Source of the DNA: Pythium myriotylum
Lineage: Eukaryota > Oomycota > Peronosporomycetes > Pythiales > Pythiaceae
Assembly (NCBI GenBank): GCA_023091665.1
Contig: JALJCQ010000026.1
Location: forward strand, 186,001 to 250,000
Length of the DNA: 64,000 bases
Direction of reading: 5' to 3'
Shown here piece after piece: positions 29,200-39,444 of this stretch. The position numbers were made by a program, and so were the translations under genes. Under the pieces are notes generated by a model. The model was not told the DNA's origin. It ran no database searches and saw only the letters and a program-made list of their open reading frames with translations. How positions within the stretch are numbered: the first letter of the stretch is position 1; each line of letters starts with the position of its first letter.

Positions 29200-31632
29200 A
29201 CGGCTCCGTTTTGTACTGGTACTTTTCTTCACCTCACTGAACAGTGCGTCTTTCGGTGCGCATGGTGTTTTGCTGTTCAGTCCTCACTTGCATAAAAGAG
29301 CCAACCAAAAGTATATTTTACTTGGTCATAAGTTTCTTGTCGGGAGTATTGGGTGGGTGCCCAAGGTATCTAGATTGGTGCGAAGAGAGGATGCACACAC
29401 TAGGCCTGTGGACTGGTGAGTAACATGCATGAAAGCAATGAACGGAGGCCAACATACCCTAGGTTTGAGGTCATCTTCGATCCAGGATGCCCATCACGAG
29501 GCGGACTGGAATGATGATGGCATCCAACATCGCTGACAGCATCGTGATCGCCCTCCGGTACTGTGCACGGGGCTTCGAGAGGGAGATTTGTGGTGTTCTG
29601 CGCGATGTGACGCAATCCAGCTTTGTGATCTTTCCTCTTCCTAAACGCGCGCAGTTGGGACCATCGGCTGGATCTATGATGATGATGATGAAGGTGAGGT
29701 CTGTTAAGCGCGATTCATGTACAAGCTTGATCCATGCTGTGAACCAAAGCGTTTCTGCACAAGTTTCTCCCGCTGGCAAGAGAAGCGCGATGTTGTAGTC
29801 AGCGCGATGGAGCATATCCACTTCATCCATCCACTCCTCCGCTCTCTTCGACACGCGCCTCAACCTGGCCGGTTACGCTCTGTACCTTGCCGGTTACACT
29901 CTGTACCTGGGATAGTCCACACGCAGAGCTCCAGGACTGGACTGAGACCAACACCACGCCGAGACCGTGACGGGGTGTTGAAGACAGCCACGAGACTCTC
30001 GCGGCTGTCTTCCGACAGATGCAACAGACGTGCACTGAATATCATGCTCCTCGGATCGGGCGACGCCTGGCACAGTTATCGTATTGTTTGAACTCACGAC
30101 CGACTTCTGCGAATTGCTTTAGACATACCTACGCCGATATTAGGATTCACATAGTTGAACTCAATAGACTCCACCTGCATCATCATCATCATACCTACGC
30201 CGATGGAACTTAGCGCGTTTACTTGTGTATCTCACATCTACATACTCTACGTTTAGATCAGAATCGAGAAATGACCTCGTACTGATGCAGATTCGTAGAA
30301 ATGCGCCGAGCAATCTGTTCCGATTTGAAACTAAGAATTAGAACCGCCCCCAACCTGTCTCTGATGACCAAGAGAATTTGTCGCCGAAGGAGGACCCCTA
30401 ACAGAACGACGAATTGTGACCTGTTGTCGGGATTGATCGAGCACTTCAGTTTTTGATACTGACCTCTATGATACCCAGAGATCGCAAAGCACGAGATGTG
30501 GAGCACCTCCTTGTCATCGCCCTTTCTTTGTGTATAATTAATGTCAAATTTGCTTTGACTCATTCGTGAGGATGCAATTCGGAGGGATGAAGAGCAAGAA
30601 CTTGACCGGCCAACAGGTGATTGAAGGAGCTTCGCAAAGAACATGGGTATATCCGGATAAAGCGGCGCAAAAAAACACGACATACTTGCTTCTGTTGTGG
30701 TGTTGATGATGCAAGTGACGTCGATTGAGTTCGTCCTGTGAATCCTCATAGCTGGGGGGGGGGGGGGGGGGGGGGGGCTGTTACATTCAGGCCTGTAAGG
30801 CGTCAACAGACTTGCTTCTGCCGTGGACTGACTGATTCAATTCTACTTCCTCAACTCTCAATGCAAATGATGGAAGCGAGGCCAATCCGCGAATCGCAGC
30901 AGCTCGCATTGATTATCCAGCTCTGGAGGATCAACCGATCGCGTGATTCCGTCGCAGGATGCCAGGGACCTGCAGCAGCGGGAGGCAGACCAGCCCCATT
31001 GCCACGGCCAAGCAGAACACGCTCGATACATGTGGTCTTGCGGTATCTTCGAGAACGTCGCAACAAAAACGCTCTCGACACCTACAAAGCGGCGTGTGGG
31101 CCATCTCAGAGCGAGACTTGACTGATTACCAGTCGGCAGTGACCATCTCCCTCCCATGCCACTGGCGTTGGCGTTGTGCGTCGTCGCCAACATGTCGACG
31201 CCAACAGATCCAACTCGGAGCGGCAGGTCGTCAACGTGGCAGCGACACTCGCGGGCTCGGATTCCAGCGGGTTTTCCGGATCCGACGATCGGACGCTGGA
31301 TGCTGGACGTCCCGTCCCATCCCATCCCATCCGGAGAACGCGCCGCGAACCCGAACACACAGGCCGTCGATTGGTCCCCGTGGACCTGACCGTCACTCTG
31401 CGCCCACCAGCCGGCGCCGTCCGGACTCTTTTCGTCCAGTAAACGCGCCCGGATCAGTCCTGAGATCCGGATTCCTCACCTCTGTCAACTGGACCAGCTG
31501 TCCCAACCGAAGCTTCGGGCAATTGTTGGCGTGAAACCGACCGGAGTGATGGTCGACAGGCTCACCCCGATGAGACCGTAGCTCCCCACTCGCCAACTTA
31601 CCAACTTCCTCTCGATCCATCTCTCCGCGACC
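29200..31632. other. 2.4-kb intergenic region between members 6 and 7
   Basis: To 30084 it is the right arm of inverted repeat 2. Beyond that I recognise no gene; the frame at 30806-30258 (minus) resembles nothing. It contains two copies of CCTACGCCGAT (near 30128 and 30193), a 25-nt G run and a CCCAT repeat near 31316. Confidence 0.55.
30753..30777 (+). repeat. Poly-G tract of 25 nt
   Basis: An uninterrupted run of 25 G. It could form G-quadruplexes or be a sequencing-length artefact; its exact length is unreliable. Confidence 0.9.
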
Positions 31633-32832
31633 ATGCAGCGACTGCTTCTCTGGGCCTCGCTGCTCGGCGCCGCCCACGCGCAGTCGTTCACGGGCGACAT
31701 GACCTCGTACACGCTCAGCTCGCCCATGTCGGGCAACTGCAACTTCATGGCGGCGGCGCCAGGCGCCTCGACCAACTACGCGGCGCTCAACTCGGCGCAG
31801 TGGGACGCCACCAAGAACTGCGGGAGATGCGCCGAGGTCTCGTGCGCTGACTCGCGGTGCAGCGACACGACCAAGACCCAGATCGTCTACATCCTCGACC
31901 AGTGTCCCGAGTGCAAGCAGGGCGATCTGGACGTTTCGCCGTCCGTGTTCAAGACGCTCACGGGCAGCGACCCGTCGAGATACAAGATCAAGTGGAAGTT
32001 TGTCGACTGCCCCGTCACGGGCAACCTCAAGTACTGCCTCAAGACCGGCAGCAACGCCTACTACACGGCCATCCAGCCGGCCAACTCGGCCGCCGGTATC
32101 AAGAGCATGACTATCAACTCGCAGAGCACCAAGATGGTGCCGTCGGCCTACTACTACCTGCTCGAGTCCAATCTCGACCTCAAGTCCGTCAAGGTCTCAG
32201 TTACCTCGCTCAGCGGCCAGACGTTGACCGAGACGTTGTCTCTCTCTGCGGGTTCCTGCACGACCGGCTCGAGCCAGTTCTCTGGAGGAAGCAGCGGCGG
32301 CGGTGGCGGCGGCGGTGGCGGCGGCGGTAGTGACGACGACAACTCACCTCCGTCCTCGCCAGCCATCTCGCCTGCTCCAGTGCCGACCACTAGGGCGCCG
32401 ACCACGCCAAAACCTCGCACGCCAAGCCCGGCGACGAGGCCGACGCCTCCCGCATCCAACCCGAACCCGGCCCCTGCAGGCCCCTCCACCTCCAACACTG
32501 ACGCTCCGTCGACTCCGACCGACGCCCCAGCGGCGCCTTCGCCCGATGAACCCGTGTCGCCACCAGCTCCCGAGCCGGTGACCCCGGCCACTTCGGCTCC
32601 TCAGCCGCCGTCCTCGCCATCGACGCCATCCTCACCGTCAACCCCATCGTCACCGTCGACGCCATCGTCCCCGTCGACGCCCTCGACGACCAAGGCGCCC
32701 AAGACCAAGAAGCCGAAGCGAACCAAGGCCCCGAAGACCAAGAAGCCCGGCCACAGCTCTAGCAACGTCGGCAACGACGCGACGCCTGCGCCGGCACCAT
32801 CGTCCAAGAAATGCACGCGTCGTCGTGTCTGA
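31633..32832 (+). CDS. Expansin-like protein with Pro/Ser-rich, Lys-rich C-terminal tail, array member 7
   Basis: This 399-residue protein has a signal peptide (MQRLLLWASLLGAAHAQ), an EXLX-type double-psi barrel (GNCNFM, CGRCAEVSC, GDLDVSPSVFKTLTG) and a CBM63-like domain (SNAYYTAIQPAN). From about residue 218 come a Gly run, a long Pro/Ser/Thr linker with repeated PSTPSS units (a likely O-glycosylated spacer), and then a Lys-rich repeat TKAPKTKKP-KRTKAPKTKKP ending in KKCTRRRV. The basic tail could bind acidic wall polymers; that is inference. There is no hydrophobic C-terminus, so no GPI or membrane anchor. The tail is absent from members 1-6. Confidence 0.87.
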   Translation: MQRLLLWASLLGAAHAQSFTGDMTSYTLSSPMSGNCNFMAAAPGASTNYAALNSAQWDATKNCGRCAEVSCADSRCSDTTKTQIVYILDQCPECKQGDLDVSPSVFKTLTGSDPSRYKIKWKFVDCPVTGNLKYCLKTGSNAYYTAIQPANSAAGIKSMTINSQSTKMVPSAYYYLLESNLDLKSVKVSVTSLSGQTLTETLSLSAGSCTTGSSQFSGGSSGGGGGGGGGGGSDDDNSPPSSPAISPAPVPTTRAPTTPKPRTPSPATRPTPPASNPNPAPAGPSTSNTDAPSTPTDAPAAPSPDEPVSPPAPEPVTPATSAPQPPSSPSTPSSPSTPSSPSTPSSPSTPSTTKAPKTKKPKRTKAPKTKKPGHSSSNVGNDATPAPAPSSKKCTRRRV

Positions 32833-33429
32833 GCGGCCGTCGCAGCGCGCAATCTCACTGTCGTAATAGCTACTTGTTGAGTGAAACCCATCAAATGCAA
32901 AATTTTTCGTTGTTGTCAATGTACTGAGTCAAGCGTTTTTCGAATGGGTTTCTAACTCAGTAAGCGATCTGAACTCCTCAAGAGTTCAGCACGATCACTT
33001 ATCTCAGTACAGCAACAGGCGTGGGGTCCTCGGGATCAGCACAAGACTCACTCGAACCCAGTCACCGGCCTTGTCCAACGCGTTGCGTGTTGCGTCCTGT
33101 GATCGCTGCGGCGCGTGTTGGTGTCAGCTGCGTTCGCGCCCGCATGTCGCCGCCTGCAAAAGCCTCGGTCTGGTTTCGTTGGCGTGCGTCGTGGCGTCGT
33201 CCACGAGCTGATCTCACCTTCGCGCAACCTCGTGAACTGAACTCCAGGCCAGCGCCACCCGATCATCCACAGGCGACTGTCTCCAGCTGGCGGGTGGGAA
33301 GGACACCTTCAGCGAATGGAGAGCCTCTCTTTCTCTCTCTCTCTCTCCCCATCGCGCACGGTCTCCGTTCTCCCCACATCTCGATTCGCCCCGTGTGACT
33401 AATAACTCTCTCCGCCTCCTCTCCTCTCG
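32833..33429. other. Intergenic region between members 7 and 8
   Basis: No gene recognised. A pyrimidine run of CT units at 33325-33347 lies about 85-105 nt upstream of the next start. Confidence 0.5.
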
Positions 33430-34764
33430 ATGACTCGGTGTCTGCGCCTTGCGCTCGCCGCCTGTCTAGCGGTCGCGGCGCGCGCCGATGAATACTTCAC
33501 GGGCGACATGACGGCCTACACGCTCGGCTCCACGTCGGCGGGTAACTGCAACTTTATGTCGGCGGCGTCGGATGCGGCGACCGACTACGCCGCACTCAAC
33601 GACCCGCAGTGGGCCGGCACGAAGAACTGTGGTCGCTGCGCTCTCGTGCAGTGCACCGACTCGCGCTGTCCGGACCCGAGCAAGACCAAGCTCGTCTACA
33701 TTCTCGATCGCTGTCCCGAGTGCAAGCAGGGCGATCTCGACGTCTCGCCCTCGGTCTTCGCGGCGCTCACAGGCAGCAATCCATCGCGCTACACGATCAA
33801 GTGGAAGTTTGTCGACTGTCCGGTCACGGGAAACATCAAGTACTGCCTCAAGTCGGGCAGCAACGCATTCTGGACGGCTGTGCAGCCTTCCAACACGGTC
33901 ACGGGCGTGGCCTCAATGACTATTAACGCACAGACTACCTCGATGGTCGACTCGGCGTACTACTACTTGCTTAATGGACAGAGCACCACGCAGACCGACC
34001 TCAGCTCCGTGCGCGTCACGCTCACGTCGGTTGGTGGCGAGTCCATCACCGACACGGTCTCGCTCACGGCCGGCTCCTGTACGGAAGGCTCCCACCAGTT
34101 CAGCCGCGGCACTGCGCCGCAGCCTCAGCCAGCACCGGCTCCAGCTCCAGCTCCAGCTCCGGCTCCGACGTCGGCGCCGACGCCCAGCCCCGTGGTCACG
34201 CCCACGCCCACGACAGCTCCTGTCGCGACGACCACGCCGTCGCCAGTGCAGACCACCGCCAGTCCGACGCCGTCAGTGAGCCCTTCGTCGACGCCATCGG
34301 TAGCACAGTCGGCAGGCTCAGTCGGCGGCGAAGCTTCGTCCGGTGCCGGCCAGACGCAGGTCGACACGCGCCCAGGCATCGTGCGTGCCCCCGACGACTC
34401 GACCATGAGCTCTCGTGAGGCCGAAAGCAAGGTGGCCAAGGCCACGGACGAGGCCGGCGTGCTGGACGCGACCGAGACGACGCCGACGCCCGGCACGACG
34501 TCGCCCACGACGAACGCTGGCGGCTCGGGCACGGCGGGTGGTGCGACGCAGGCCAACACGCGCTCCGGTGCTGCCGGCGGCACGAGTCCGGCCGTGCTGA
34601 TCCTCTCGGTCATGGGCGTGATGGGCGTCATCGCGCTGACGGTCGTGGCCATCATGGTGCGTCGCAAGCGCGTCAAGGAGAAGGAGGACGACCGCGACCA
34701 CTCGATGATGGTGGTCAACCTGCGGTCGTTCGACACGCCCGAGGCGCAGGCCAACATGCTCTAA
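33430..34764 (+). CDS. Membrane-anchored expansin-like protein, array member 8
   Basis: This 444-residue protein has a signal peptide (about 1-21, CLAVAARA), a double-psi barrel (YFTGDMTAYTLG, GNCNFMSA, CGRCALVQC, GDLDVSPSVFAALTG) and a CBM63-like domain (SNAFWTAVQPSN). A Pro/Ala/Thr linker follows (about 225-385), then a transmembrane helix at about 387-409 (AVLILSVMGVMGVIALTVVA) and a basic RRKRVKEKEDD stop-transfer with a cytosolic tail of about 34 residues. Type I topology is predicted, placing the expansin module outside the cell on a spacer. This suggests action on the organism's own wall or at the host contact surface. Confidence 0.87.
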   Translation: MTRCLRLALAACLAVAARADEYFTGDMTAYTLGSTSAGNCNFMSAASDAATDYAALNDPQWAGTKNCGRCALVQCTDSRCPDPSKTKLVYILDRCPECKQGDLDVSPSVFAALTGSNPSRYTIKWKFVDCPVTGNIKYCLKSGSNAFWTAVQPSNTVTGVASMTINAQTTSMVDSAYYYLLNGQSTTQTDLSSVRVTLTSVGGESITDTVSLTAGSCTEGSHQFSRGTAPQPQPAPAPAPAPAPAPTSAPTPSPVVTPTPTTAPVATTTPSPVQTTASPTPSVSPSSTPSVAQSAGSVGGEASSGAGQTQVDTRPGIVRAPDDSTMSSREAESKVAKATDEAGVLDATETTPTPGTTSPTTNAGGSGTAGGATQANTRSGAAGGTSPAVLILSVMGVMGVIALTVVAIMVRRKRVKEKEDDRDHSMMVVNLRSFDTPEAQANML

Positions 34765-35171
34765 GCAGAGCCCTCCGTCTCCACCCCGTCGACGTCTCTC
34801 TCGTCACACGAGCGTTCAGTGTGTTCCTCGCGTACACGTAGGTGTATCCTGGTCGTATTTAGGTTGAATCCCACTGCCGTCTTCCCATCTTGGATTTGGT
34901 TGGTTGTGCGTGGTCTGAATCGTCAACGATTCGGCTCCCAAGCCCCTCGCGTCGAACGTTGCGTTGGGTCCTCTTCTGAAGAAAGAGAGAAAGAGTGAGA
35001 GATCCAGTCGAGACGCAGTCTCAGATCTCGGATCGCTGAACCAAGATCGGCACTTCACGCGCTCGACTTTTCTATTCGCCGCGCGAGGGTTCGAAATTCC
35101 ATCTCGCGGGAAGAAGCGCCGAAATCACACGCCTTCGTAACCAGTCGAGTTTCGCTGCTCCTCCACGTGCC

Positions 35172-35301
35172 TGCCGTCCGTCCGATCCCTTCTTCACGCG
35201 CGACTCGAGTCTCGCGCAGCCGACCGTCGCTGCTTTTGCCGTCCGTCCGATCCCTTCTTCACGCGCGACTCGAGTCTCGCGCAGCCGACCGTCGCTGCTT
35301 T
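35172..35301. repeat. 65-bp tandem duplication
   Basis: The block starting TGCCGTCCGTCCGATCCC and ending CGTCGCTGCTTT occurs twice back to back with no visible difference, so it is recent. Confidence 0.9.
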
Positions 35302-35839
35302 TGCACTTGAAGTTTGTACAAGCTAGAGAATCTGTTCTCGATCCTTTTGCAGTGGAGATGGTGGGCGCAATCGTTCTCTCTCGCGCGCAAGATTGTCTCG
35401 TGCGGTGGTGGCGCGCTCGCGAGCGAGGCCTTCGGTCCAGCGCCCCGTTTCCCGCAGAAGCGACACTGCGACAGCTGCGCTGCGACTGAGGCCGTCACGG
35501 ATTGCAGATGGCTCCTGCTTGGTCTCTCTAACTCAGTGGCCTCGTCCAAGCGCGAGAGCACGGCGCGCGATGCGTGGTACTGAGGTAGAGTCGCGCGTGA
35601 TTGTGAAATCGTCCCAACCAGAGTCAGCACGCGACCGAAAAGCGACTTTCCACGCCACGACGACGCGGCTCTGCGCCCTCGGCAGCCAACACGCCGTCAC
35701 GAGAGTGGAGTCTCTGACCAGCGAGGCGACACGGCCCGGTCTGCTCGGCGTCGGCCATCATCATCTCCCAACCAGACTTTGTTTTCCTTCTTTCGTTTGA
35801 CGGTCCGACCACGGTCTCACTTATCCTCTCCTGCGGCGG

Positions 35840-35858
35840 TCTCACTTCTCAATCTTGC
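35840..35858 (+). promoter_or_regulatory. Initiator-like element of the START-FYVE gene
   Basis: TCTCACTTCTCAATCTTGC fits the oomycete initiator/flank pattern YCAYTYY-CAATTT-like and ends 7 nt before the ATG at 35866. Confidence 0.65.
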
Positions 35859-35865
35859 CGACACC

Positions 35866-37248
35866 ATGGCCGCCAAGTACGTGAGTCCGTTCGCGCCGCT
35901 GCAGCTCTCGCGGTACGAAGAAGACCAGCTCGAGGAGCTCGCGCGCGTGATCATCGGGCAGGTCATGGACCAGTTCGAGACCCACTTGGAGGACCCTCGG
36001 CGGTTCGTGGACCCGGCGCGATGGAAGCTCATCAAGGAACGCGAAGACGTACACGTGTTCAAAGAGCGAGCGCCCAAGCGCAAGCACCGACGGCGACGCG
36101 ACACCAACGACAGCAACGAGCGCTCCCAGGCGCGCGATTTTGAGTTCTCGGTCACGAGCCACGACATTTTCGCGCTTGATAGCGACACGATCGGCGGCGA
36201 GTTCGCGCCGCACGTGGCGCCAGGACAGCAGGAGGACGAGTCGAGCGACCTGCCGATCCTTCTCACGGTCGGCACGATCAAGGGCGATCTCTACGACACC
36301 ATGTACGGCGTGACGAACCCGACGGCCGACATGATGCGCATCAAGACGGCGTACATCCAGGACGGCATGATCGACTCGGCCGTGCTCGCTCGCATCCACG
36401 AGCCGACGATGCAGGACCCGTTCCGAAGCCTCACGGTCAAGTGGTGCATCAAGGGCCAGGCCATCCACCTGCGCACGCTCGTCAACAACCGAGACCTCGT
36501 CTACCTCGAGGCCACGGGACTCGGGCGACTGCCTCGCAGCGGCGAGCTCGTCGGCTACCAGCTTCTCCACTCGGTCGAGTTCACCAAGACCCACCGACTG
36601 CCTGGTTGCATGCGTGGTAACCTCTCGATCGTCGGGCTGTATCGACAGCATCGCGAAGGTGTCGTCGAGCTTTTCGGGAAGGGATTCGTGGACCCCACCG
36701 GGCGCATCGTCCGCGCGCTCGTGGTCAAGTCGGCTTCCGATGCGATGCTCTCGAGCTGGCGGACCATCCACACGGCTCAGCTCAAGAAACTCGCGTACGC
36801 GATGCGGCGAAGAAATGCCAGTTCGATGTTCAACGAGCGCACGGACTTGCGGCGGAAATACAATCCTTCGGAATCTCGCGAGGCGAAAGCCTGCTCGGTG
36901 TGCACCAAGCCATTGTCGATGCTGGCGCCTCTGACGTTCGGTAAGATGGGCAACGCCAAGCAGTGCCGACTCTGCATGCAGTCCGTTTGCTCGTCCTGCC
37001 GCGTCAAGAAGACATTGGCGTCCATCGGACCCGACGGCCACCTCTACACGCAGCCGATTCCGTTCTGTGTAGCGTGCATCGACACCGTTCTCCGCGCGAA
37101 CGCATTTGACATTGCTGTGGATGAACTCGTGCAGAAAGATGCTCATCGAGGGTACGGCGACGGCTCGTTTGGCTCATCGCTCTCTCCAACGGAAACGATC
37201 GGTGACCGCTTCTCTTCAGATGATAGCTTGATGCGGATAGCGTACTGA
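35866..37248 (+). CDS. START-like / FYVE-like zinc finger protein, paralogue 1
   Basis: The 460-residue protein begins MAAKYVSPFAPLQL, matching the N-termini of the two paralogues at 53.6-57.2 kb; the open frame upstream starts with TTG and is not used. A START-like lipid-binding domain covers about 125-320 (GDLYDTMYGV, DLVYLEATGL, DPTGRIVRALVVKSA). A FYVE-related finger follows from C343-xx-C346 to C401-xx-C404. Its central motif reads CRLCMQSVCSSCRVKK: the zinc ligands are kept but the PI3P-binding RRHHCR is absent, so lipid specificity is uncertain. A likely role is lipid-dependent membrane association. Confidence 0.85.
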   Translation: MAAKYVSPFAPLQLSRYEEDQLEELARVIIGQVMDQFETHLEDPRRFVDPARWKLIKEREDVHVFKERAPKRKHRRRRDTNDSNERSQARDFEFSVTSHDIFALDSDTIGGEFAPHVAPGQQEDESSDLPILLTVGTIKGDLYDTMYGVTNPTADMMRIKTAYIQDGMIDSAVLARIHEPTMQDPFRSLTVKWCIKGQAIHLRTLVNNRDLVYLEATGLGRLPRSGELVGYQLLHSVEFTKTHRLPGCMRGNLSIVGLYRQHREGVVELFGKGFVDPTGRIVRALVVKSASDAMLSSWRTIHTAQLKKLAYAMRRRNASSMFNERTDLRRKYNPSESREAKACSVCTKPLSMLAPLTFGKMGNAKQCRLCMQSVCSSCRVKKTLASIGPDGHLYTQPIPFCVACIDTVLRANAFDIAVDELVQKDAHRGYGDGSFGSSLSPTETIGDRFSSDDSLMRIAY

Positions 37249-37861
37249 TCAGGTAATGGCATGATAGGGATACAGATTGTTTGAATCGCATGATGTTGTT
37301 GATATTTCGTCTATTGATGTTGATAGACAGGTTGTACGAGTCTAAAGCTCTGGTTGCTTCGATCGTTGGTGATGATCGGTTCTGTCATCATCTACAAGAG
37401 AGTGGTTCTCAACAGCTTGACAGATCTTCACGCATTGCTCGTTTCTCCTCGAGATTTTTCACGAAGGTTGGTACTGGTGGTAATTGGACTCAACGCGAGC
37501 AATGATTTCATCAACACCAGCCGCCTTTCGAGGATCCTTTCTAGGATACAGCAACGTAGTTGGGTAGATGCAGATTGACCTTCGTCTTACATATGAACGC
37601 CTTTGAGACGGACGATGGGTCGGATGTCCCTCAGCTCGCTCTGGAAGATCGAAGAACGAGAATGGAAACCGTGACACTAAATGAGCGGGATGACTGTGCC
37701 CGTGATAAAAGTGGATGATGCGCACTTGCGGCCTTTGTCATCACACGCCTCGTAAGGACAAGACTGTAAGTTATTGTGGTTATCCGCTGGAAGATTTCTA
37801 GCTCAAGTGCTTGAAGACAGTAGGCGCCGTACAGATTTAGCAGAAGGTGATCGACTAACAA
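37249..37861. other. Intergenic region with GST relic
   Basis: Holds the GST relic at about 37405-37665; otherwise no gene. Confidence 0.6.
37405..37665 (-). pseudogene. Relic of a double-domain GST gene
   Basis: On the minus strand fragments of a GST appear in order: FFDLPERAEG (N-terminal YFD..RAE motif, near 37665-37635), LYPRKDPRKAAGVDEIIARV and an ESNYHQYQPS stop (near 37560-37470), then LEEKRAMREDL in a shifted frame (near 37455-37420). The downstream gene has LYPVKDLVQAARVDEIIARV at the equivalent place. Large internal deletions and frame changes make it non-functional. Confidence 0.75.
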
Positions 37862-39163
37862 CTACTGCAGCCGGAGAGTTTTTGCTTGGCGACGAGAGTT
37901 CCACTCCACGACTCGCGGGTGGCTTTCAACAGCTTGATGGATGGCTGATAACGTGGGAAATCCGTCTCCAGTGGCAGGAGGGACATAATCGAAGTCACCG
38001 CTTTTGACAAAGTCCATAATGTGATGGATGGCGAGATCGGCGAGTGAAATTTGGCTACCAAGAACGAACAAAAACGTCTTCTTCCACTCTGCGACTCGAT
38101 GATCAAGCATTGCAAAGACAGAACGGATAACCCCTTGAGCCAAGAGCTCTTCGCGCATTGCTCGCTTCACTTCTGGGTCCTTCTCTTCATAGGAAGCCTG
38201 ATACTTGTAGTGAATTGTCTCAACACGAGCGATGATTTCGTCGACTCGTGCTGCTTGGACGAGGTCCTTCACCGGATACAAGCCACTGAGCGTCCCAGCG
38301 TAGCAAGCCAAAGCAAATGTCTGGCCGAAGACAGCACCATCAATATTGAGAATTGGGATCTGCCCATACGGTAGCGAGGCCTTGCAAAGCGCATGCTGCT
38401 CTCGTGTAACTCGATCATCTTCAAATTCAATTCCACCGATGTGGAGAGCGAGCCGAATAATGTCACCGCGAGCTTTCAAATCCCAATACGTGACCCTCAG
38501 AGAAGGCAAGGACAAGATTGGGGCGTCGCAAAGTCGATTCACAAAAGCGTTTTCCCGAGCAGGGAGGCGACGAATCTTTTCGTGAATATTCATCACGATC
38601 TCAAACTCGTCGACGAACATCGGCGACACGTACGTGAGCAATCCAGATCGAAGGATACCCACAAATGTCGACAGTACAACCTCATGGACATAAACTTGGG
38701 TCGAATCCCTGAAGAACTCACAACCAGCCATGCGTATTAGGCGAGCTTCGATCTGCATTAAACCGGTCAGCAAACCACCACTTGCCAACGCCTCTTGCAT
38801 CTGCTTCATTTTCGCACCGTCACGCTCGCGGAGCGCAGGGATCACCTTGGTCTCGTTAAGGTAGCTGATCGCCGTGAGCACCTCGTCGATCATCAACGCA
38901 GCGAGAGGGTCCGAGGTCGGATACATGCCGGTGATCCGTCCAGCGTACCGAAGGATGGCTTGTGACTCGGCGATGACCTGGCCATCGACAGTGAGTATTG
39001 GCAATTGACCGTACGGCAGCGTTGACTTGATTTGTGCAAACTGTTCACGAGATAGGCGTTCGTCTTGGAAAGGAACACCTCCGATGCGGAAGATGGCTCG
39101 GATGGGCTCAGCTCGCGCTGGAAGATCGAAATACGTGAGCTTAATGGATGGTGAGGGCGCCAT
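37862..39163 (-). CDS. Tandem-fused double glutathione S-transferase, GST 1
   Basis: The 433-residue protein consists of two sigma-like GST units. Each unit has a thioredoxin-fold domain and an alpha-helical domain, and would conjugate glutathione to electrophiles or reduce peroxides. Domain 1 (about 1-205): LTYFDLPARAE with the catalytic Tyr, LPYGQLPIL with the cis-Pro, ILRYAGRITGMYP. Domain 2 (about 220-425): VTYWDLKARG with Tyr, LPYGQIPIL, then ISLADLAIH in the helical domain. A C-terminal HPRVVEW motif is present. Both glutathione sites look intact. A normal single GST is about 200 residues, so this is a true fusion. It begins the minus-strand array. Confidence 0.87.
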   Translation of the reverse strand: MAPSPSIKLTYFDLPARAEPIRAIFRIGGVPFQDERLSREQFAQIKSTLPYGQLPILTVDGQVIAESQAILRYAGRITGMYPTSDPLAALMIDEVLTAISYLNETKVIPALRERDGAKMKQMQEALASGGLLTGLMQIEARLIRMAGCEFFRDSTQVYVHEVVLSTFVGILRSGLLTYVSPMFVDEFEIVMNIHEKIRRLPARENAFVNRLCDAPILSLPSLRVTYWDLKARGDIIRLALHIGGIEFEDDRVTREQHALCKASLPYGQIPILNIDGAVFGQTFALACYAGTLSGLYPVKDLVQAARVDEIIARVETIHYKYQASYEEKDPEVKRAMREELLAQGVIRSVFAMLDHRVAEWKKTFLFVLGSQISLADLAIHHIMDFVKSGDFDYVPPATGDGFPTLSAIHQAVESHPRVVEWNSRRQAKTLRLQ

Positions 39164-39444
39164 TGTGGTTTGAGGAAGTCGAGTTTACAAATGAAAGCAC
39201 CTCTTGGGTTGAAACATTGCTGCCAAGTGTCGGGTTCCGATAGGCTGTTGCACCAGCGATGACTGGCACTCTTCAATCAGTGAATGATTGTGATACTGAG
39301 CCACATACGATGAGAATACCGCTCCTGGCGTGCTACTGTGCGCTGCGAGTGATCCTATGGCCTGGTTCGTACAGAAGAAGTAGCTGCACATCATAATCCA
39401 GCAAAAATAAGTGACTATCACTGCGTTGATCGTAGACATTCTAC

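Larger units (their letters stand above)
28051..30084 (-). repeat. Large inverted repeat 2, right arm (2034 bp)
   Basis: Mirror of 25205-27238 carrying expansin-like member 6. It ends at the point corresponding to 155 bp upstream of member 4, so member 4 itself was not copied. Confidence 0.93.
34765..35865. other. Intergenic region between expansin array and START-FYVE gene
   Basis: No gene recognised. It contains the 65-bp tandem duplication and, close to the next ATG, an initiator-like element. Confidence 0.5.

Noticed and set aside
19899..30084. Inverted repeats as ends of a DNA transposon
   Set aside because: Arms contain host-type expansin genes, spacers encode no transposase, and no target-site duplication was visible at the outer edges.
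30258..30806. 182-codon minus frame near the poly-G tract
   Set aside because: It translates the G run as poly-Pro and otherwise resembles no family; no supported promoter or start.
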